This document shows, piece after piece, positions 37,895 to 42,167 of a DNA stretch of 42,167 bases. This DNA is from JAVBLG01 sp031553655. Its GTDB lineage: Bacteria > Desulfobacterota > Desulfovibrionia > Desulfovibrionales > Desulfovibrionaceae. The position numbers and the translations under genes were made by a program. The stretch covers positions 1 to 42,167 of the forward strand of contig JAVBLG010000085.1 of the NCBI GenBank assembly GCA_031553655.1, written 5' to 3'. The notes under the pieces were generated by a model. That model did no database searches, had not been told where the DNA came from, and worked only from the letters and a program-made list of their open reading frames with translations. How positions within the stretch are numbered: position 1 is the stretch's first letter; each line of letters begins with the position of its first letter.

Positions 37895-40800
37895 ATGGAT
37901 GCAGCCACTTTTTTTTCGTTCGCAGAGAATTTGAAAGACCCTGTTTTTGTCGCCGACGCAACTGACGGGCAAATATTGTGGACAAGCTCCAGTTTCAGGG
38001 AGCTTGGGCATTCCCGCAATCTTAAAATACCCGATTACGCTGAACTGGAAATCTCCACGTTTCCCGCTCCCATTGATCGCCCCGCGGCTTCACGCGGGGG
38101 GACCACGCCGATCAACGTGCCACTCATCAGGCTTCCGGGATGGTCTATAAGCACACACGGGCTGCCCTGGCAGTGGGACGGGCGCCTTGTTGTGGCCGTT
38201 ATTGTGAAGGAACAGGAAGATCACCGCGAGTCGGAAAAAAAACGCCGCGAGGCCCTACGCAACCTCAGCGGCTCAGGCGTGATAACTTCGGGGAATTTCC
38301 ATGACGCTTGTGAGCTTATAAGTGAAACTGCGGCCAAAACCTTGGGCGCTACCCGCGTTGCCATATGGCAACTCAATCATAAAACCGGGCAGCTTGAAAA
38401 CGAAGTTTTTTACAATTGTATTGATGGCGTCCACGGCGTAGCGGAACCATTCGGGCTGGACCTTTATCCCTTATACATTAAACTGCTGCACAGCGAACGT
38501 AACATTCTCATACCGGACACCGCCACCGACACCATTCTGCCCGGCCTTTCCAATGACCTTTATTTCAATAATATCCGTGCTCTTATGGACTGCCCGGTAA
38601 AGGTGGGCGGCGAATTGGTTGGCGTGGTGTGCATAGAATGCGCCCATGTAACCCACGACTGGACCCCGGAGGAACAAACTTTCGGCGCGTCCATATCCGA
38701 CTTTGTGGCCATTGCCCTTGAACGCCGCCGAGCCAATGAAATAGAGCGGCTCATGAACAATTTGCTGGCCAATCTGCCTGATACGGCCTTCAGATGCTGC
38801 AACGACTTTCCTACCTTCACCATGGAATATCTGAGTGAAGGCTGCCGCAAGCTCACCGGCTACCCACCGGAAGATCTGATCAATAATAATAAGCTGTGCT
38901 TCTTTGATCTGGTGCATCCCGATGATCTGCCCAAGCTGATGGCCGACAATGAAGACACCTTGCTTGCTGATGGCCCGCTCAACACCACTTTTCGCATTAT
39001 CCACAAAAACGGCGACGTGCGCTGGATATGGGAACGCAGCAAAGTGGTGGAAATAAGAGCGGACAACCCCAATTTCAGTATTGTGGAAGGCTTTTTCAGT
39101 GATATTACCGAAAAACGCCAGCGCGAGGATGCCGAGCACGCCAGTCGGGCCAAAAGTCAATTTCTGGCCCAGATGTCACATGAAATCAGAACCCCGATGA
39201 ACGCCATTCTGGGCATTTCCGAAATTCTGCTGCACGACTCCAAGTTTACGGACTGGCAGCGCAAATATATAAACGACATAAAAATATCTTCCGAATCGCT
39301 GCTCACCATCATCAACGATATTCTGGACCTGTCCAAACTGGAATCGGGCAAAATGACCCTTGTGCCCATTAATTTCGACTTCAAGATCCTTATGGACAAT
39401 ATTTGCTCTTTGGGCATGTATCTGACCACGGAAAAAGATCTGAGGTTCAGGTATGAAACTGAAGGCGAAATGCCGCTCTGCCTCTATGGCGATGATGTGC
39501 GCCTGCGGCAGATTCTACTCAACTTCATGAGCAACGCCATAAAGTTCACCCGACACGGCGAAGTGGGCATAAAAGTGATGGCCACGGAAAAAGCCTTGAC
39601 CTTCATCATTAAGGATACCGGCATAGGCATCAAGAAAGAAGATCAACAAGCACTTTTCGAGCCTTTCAAACAGGTTGATTCGGTAAAAACACGCAACATA
39701 CAAGGCACGGGCCTTGGCCTTTCCATCAACAGAAACCTTGTGGAACTGATGGGCGGAGCCATAAGGCTTGACAGCGAATACGGGGTGGGAAGCACTTTTT
39801 CCTTTACCATCCCCAAAATTCTCGGCAACGCCGCCGAACTGGATGAAAAGATCAGCCATGCCGGGATACGCTATACGGACTCCACCAAAATTTTGATTGT
39901 GGATGACAATGAAGTGAACTTAAACGTGGCTTCGGGGCTCATGAAAACTATTCACGGGCTTGATTCCGACCTGGCCATTTCAGGGTTCAAAGCTTTGGAA
40001 AAAACGAAAAATCTGGAATATGACATCATTTTCATGGATCACATGATGCCTGGTATGGACGGCGTTGAAACCTCCACCAAAATCAGAGAGCTTGGCGGCC
40101 ACAACGAAACCGTGCCTATCATCGCTCTTACGGCCAACGCCGTTACCGGGGCCAAGGAAATGCTGCTGGCCTCGTGTATGGATGATTTTCTGGCCAAGCC
40201 CATACGCAAAGAAGAATTAGCTGAAATATTGCATAAATGGCTGCCGGAATCCCGCAAATTGAAAGATGCTGTCGCCCAAAAAAACGCCGAAACCGGAGAC
40301 AAACGCCATAGCGTGTTGCTTGAGTTGGTGGGAAGCATCTCCGAAATAGACATCAAGACAGGGCTGGACAGCGTGGCCGGGGTAAAATACGTTTACGCCA
40401 AGTCGCTTAAACTGCTGAAAGACAAGATCCCGTCCTTGCTGCCTCTGATGATGGAATTGATGGCCAATAGAAATCTCAAGGAACTTTGCATTCACGTGCA
40501 TGGTTTCAAAAGTTCTCTGGCCAGCGTGGGTGGCATGTCCCTTTCTTTGCTGGCCTCCGATCTGGAAAAAGCCCTTAATGTCGGCAATGTGGATTTTTGC
40601 CGCGATAATTTGCCCGGTTTCGCAGGCAGGCTTGAACTTTTGGGTGAAGAGCTGGACAGAGCCTTTGATATGGCGGAAGAAAGCGCGCCAGCCGGGTCTG
40701 TGGCTGCCGGAGACAATATAATTCTGTCCAAAAAGCTGGCCGAACTGGCCGAAGGATTGGCCAGCTACGATTACGAGACCATCACCGCCAGCATTGACAC

Positions 40801-40963
40801 TCTGTGCGGCTTTGACTTCGGCCCGGACAACAATCAGGCCGTGGCCGACATCAAGGGCAGCATTGACTCCTTTGACTATGCCTCAGCCATAAGCATTCTG
40901 CAGACCTCAAGCCTTGGAACGCTGCTTGAAGGCATACAAAAGGAGCCACGCTGTGAATTCTAA
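37895..40963 (+). CDS. Hybrid sensor histidine kinase with GAF, PAS, REC and HPt domains
   Basis: A 1022-residue soluble sensor kinase; no membrane spans are visible. Domains in order: a PAS-like start (8-110), GAF (about 125-278), PAS with PAC (about 290-410, HPDDLPKLM and FRIIHKNGDVRWIWE), a phosphoacceptor helix with SHEIRTPMN (His429), an ATPase domain (NAIKFT at 547-552, DTGIGIKKED, GTGLGLSI at 604-611), a receiver domain (IVDDNEVN, Asp715 in FMDHMMPG, Lys768) and a histidine phosphotransfer domain (HGFKSSLASVGG, His869). This is a complete phosphorelay in one chain. The last residues overlap the next gene, so the HD-GYP regulator is the probable output. The signal sensed is unknown. The ribosome site before the ATG is weak. 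Confidence 0.95.
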   Translation: MDAATFFSFAENLKDPVFVADATDGQILWTSSSFRELGHSRNLKIPDYAELEISTFPAPIDRPAASRGGTTPINVPLIRLPGWSISTHGLPWQWDGRLVVAVIVKEQEDHRESEKKRREALRNLSGSGVITSGNFHDACELISETAAKTLGATRVAIWQLNHKTGQLENEVFYNCIDGVHGVAEPFGLDLYPLYIKLLHSERNILIPDTATDTILPGLSNDLYFNNIRALMDCPVKVGGELVGVVCIECAHVTHDWTPEEQTFGASISDFVAIALERRRANEIERLMNNLLANLPDTAFRCCNDFPTFTMEYLSEGCRKLTGYPPEDLINNNKLCFFDLVHPDDLPKLMADNEDTLLADGPLNTTFRIIHKNGDVRWIWERSKVVEIRADNPNFSIVEGFFSDITEKRQREDAEHASRAKSQFLAQMSHEIRTPMNAILGISEILLHDSKFTDWQRKYINDIKISSESLLTIINDILDLSKLESGKMTLVPINFDFKILMDNICSLGMYLTTEKDLRFRYETEGEMPLCLYGDDVRLRQILLNFMSNAIKFTRHGEVGIKVMATEKALTFIIKDTGIGIKKEDQQALFEPFKQVDSVKTRNIQGTGLGLSINRNLVELMGGAIRLDSEYGVGSTFSFTIPKILGNAAELDEKISHAGIRYTDSTKILIVDDNEVNLNVASGLMKTIHGLDSDLAISGFKALEKTKNLEYDIIFMDHMMPGMDGVETSTKIRELGGHNETVPIIALTANAVTGAKEMLLASCMDDFLAKPIRKEELAEILHKWLPESRKLKDAVAQKNAETGDKRHSVLLELVGSISEIDIKTGLDSVAGVKYVYAKSLKLLKDKIPSLLPLMMELMANRNLKELCIHVHGFKSSLASVGGMSLSLLASDLEKALNVGNVDFCRDNLPGFAGRLELLGEELDRAFDMAEESAPAGSVAAGDNIILSKKLAELAEGLASYDYETITASIDTLCGFDFGPDNNQAVADIKGSIDSFDYASAISILQTSSLGTLLEGIQKEPRCEF

Positions 40964-42032
40964 CGGCAAAGCTGTTATTCTGGCGGTTGACGACGATCCG
41001 GTCATACTGAACACCGTGGTGTCCACCCTGAAGGCCGACTACAGCGTGCGGCCCTTCACGTCCGGAGCCACAGCGCTGAACTATCTGACCGGGCAGACCG
41101 CCGATCTCATTCTGCTGGACTACCAGATGCCAGGGCTTAACGGTTTTGACGTGCTGCAACGTCTGCAAAACAACGAGGTCACCCGCCCCATTCCCATTAT
41201 TTTTCTCACCGGATCGGTGGACAGCAACAGCGAGGTGGAAGCTCTGGAACTGGGCGCGGTTGACTACATACAAAAACCGGTCAAACCGCGCGCGCTACTC
41301 ACCAGAGTGCGCCTGCAACTGGAGCTGCAAAGCCATCGCCGCCACCTTGAAGCCTTGGTGGCAGAAAAAACCAGCAGCCTCAATGATGCCTACCGCAAAC
41401 TGAAAATAAGAGAAGACGTAACCCTCAACCTGCTGGCCAGGGTTACCGATATGCGCGATCATGACACTGGTAACCATATTGAACGCACAACGGAATATGT
41501 GCGCATAATGGTCACCGATCTGTTGCTCAACCCCAAACCTGGCTATATCCTCAGCAAAACTCAAGGCGAATACATCATAAAGTCAGCCAAGCTGCACGAT
41601 TTGGGCAAAATAGCTATGCCCGATCATGTCTTGCTCAAGCCCGGCCGCCTCACCGATGAAGAATTTGAAACCATCAAAAAGCACCCCGTCCACGCGGAAA
41701 AGCTGCTCACCGGCTTTATTCAGGGCACGGAAGACGCCTTCCTCAACACGGCCAGAGACATAGCCCATTCCCACCATGAACGCTGGGATGGAACCGGTTA
41801 CCCCAGAGGGCTGAAGGGCGAAGAGATTCCTTTGGTGGCGCGCATTGTGGCCATAGCCGACGTCTACGACGCCCTTATCTCGCCTCGTCCCTACAAGAAG
41901 GCTTTTTCTCATACCAAAGCCATGGGCATAATACAGGAAAGCAGCGGAAGCCACTTCGACCCCTATTTGGTAAGCGTATTCTCCTGCCATGCCGACGAAG
42001 TGGCCATTTTCGGTACAATAACCGAAGAGTAA
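40953..42032 (+). CDS. HD-GYP response regulator (c-di-GMP phosphodiesterase)
   Basis: A 359-residue two-domain regulator. The receiver domain has AVDDDPVI, phosphoacceptor Asp56 (LLDYQMPG) and Lys108 (YIQKPVKP). A coiled-coil linker (about 120-155) leads to an HD-GYP domain with RDHDTGNHIERT, LHDLGKIAMPDHVLLKPGRL (His215-Asp216), HSHHERWDGTGYPRGLKGEEIP (GYP at 282-284) and ADVYDALISPRPYKKAF. All metal ligands appear intact, so it should hydrolyse cyclic di-GMP. The GTG start at 40953 has AGGAG 7 nt upstream and overlaps the kinase gene by 11 nt, which couples their translation. The pair probably turns a signal sensed by the kinase into a change in c-di-GMP. Confidence 0.93.
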   Translation: MNSNGKAVILAVDDDPVILNTVVSTLKADYSVRPFTSGATALNYLTGQTADLILLDYQMPGLNGFDVLQRLQNNEVTRPIPIIFLTGSVDSNSEVEALELGAVDYIQKPVKPRALLTRVRLQLELQSHRRHLEALVAEKTSSLNDAYRKLKIREDVTLNLLARVTDMRDHDTGNHIERTTEYVRIMVTDLLLNPKPGYILSKTQGEYIIKSAKLHDLGKIAMPDHVLLKPGRLTDEEFETIKKHPVHAEKLLTGFIQGTEDAFLNTARDIAHSHHERWDGTGYPRGLKGEEIPLVARIVAIADVYDALISPRPYKKAFSHTKAMGIIQESSGSHFDPYLVSVFSCHADEVAIFGTITEE

Positions 42033-42043
42033 TAAGAAGTTTA

Positions 42044-42095
42044 CGGGGGAAGGGTAAAAGGAACTTGTGAAAAAGGTCCTTTACCCCTTCCCCCG
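42044..42095 (+). terminator. Terminator-like hairpin after the HD-GYP gene
   Basis: CGGGGGAAGGG-TAAAAGGA (42044-42062) pairs with TCCTTTACCCCTTCCCCCG (42077-42095) with one extra base, around a 14-nt loop. No strong T-run follows. Confidence 0.6.
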
Positions 42096-42167
42096 CACCC
42101 CCATCCCCTTTTACTCAACACTTTTCGCTTATACCCCGCTACGAATGAAGTGTGCAAAAATTATAAT

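Noticed and set aside
37608..37934. A short open frame in the divergent region before the hybrid kinase
   Set aside because: No ribosome site or recognisable domain is visible, and it overlaps the kinase start codon.
1..42167. tRNA, rRNA or CRISPR arrays
   Set aside because: No cloverleaf-like clusters with CCA ends, no rRNA-like sequence and no regularly spaced direct repeats were seen.

Overview
The window looks like a chromosomal segment of a sulfate-reducing bacterium of the Desulfovibrionaceae (Desulfobacterota). This is inferred from gene content, not from a database match. The main indicators are a split-Soret cytochrome c, a nap cluster ending in napD-napG-napH as in Desulfovibrio, a TauE/SafE permease with a small membrane partner, and a hybrid kinase paired with an HD-GYP regulator. 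Two sulfatases with two radical-SAM sulfatase maturases suggest access to sulfated organics, as in a host-associated strain.

Layout. 1-465 holds no gene but a long hairpin repeat. 466-2103 is napDGH. 2309-3961 (minus) carries a secreted basic protein and a VWA-OmpA protein. 4364-10693 (minus) runs cvpA, mazG, a degenerate GH13-like lipoprotein and a GT-C type membrane protein with an unusual cysteine-alternating N-terminal motif. 10964-13812 (plus) has a pirin and a YyaL-type thioredoxin-domain protein. 13992-15815 (minus) is an LpoA/LppC-like lipoprotein. 16071-22843 (minus) is a catabolic cluster: GntR/FCD regulator, cytoplasmic Cys-type sulfatase, anSME maturase, MFS transporter of the sugar-acid type and an L-threonate-dehydrogenase-like enzyme. 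23166-24821 (plus) is an exported Ser-type sulfatase. 25153-30791 (minus) is a ytcA-mdtN-mdtO-mdtP efflux operon with a second sulfatase maturase as its last gene. 30972-35052 holds dnaK and grpE (minus), separated by a plus-strand split-Soret cytochrome gene. 35522-37508 (minus) is a TauE/SafE permease and its partner. 37895-42032 (plus) is a GAF/PAS hybrid histidine kinase overlapping an HD-GYP response regulator.

Two things stand out. First, the split-Soret cytochrome gene has an in-frame TGA at codon 83, exactly at the first cysteine of the C_GCAxxG_C_C motif. A well-placed SECIS-like stem-loop follows it, so the gene most likely encodes a selenoprotein in which selenocysteine takes the place of a probable Fe-S ligand. 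Second, the intergenic regions carry two repeat families that the genes do not explain. One is a 212-bp MITE-like element present in two inverted copies, about 95% identical by eye, each of which begins exactly at the TAG stop codon of the preceding gene. The other is a family of long hairpins sharing an apical GTAC-TYYTRYG-GTAC module and flanking GGCAAGGA and TTGACG boxes, with four clear copies.

All calls were made by reading the sequence and its translations. No alignments, structure predictions or searches were run.
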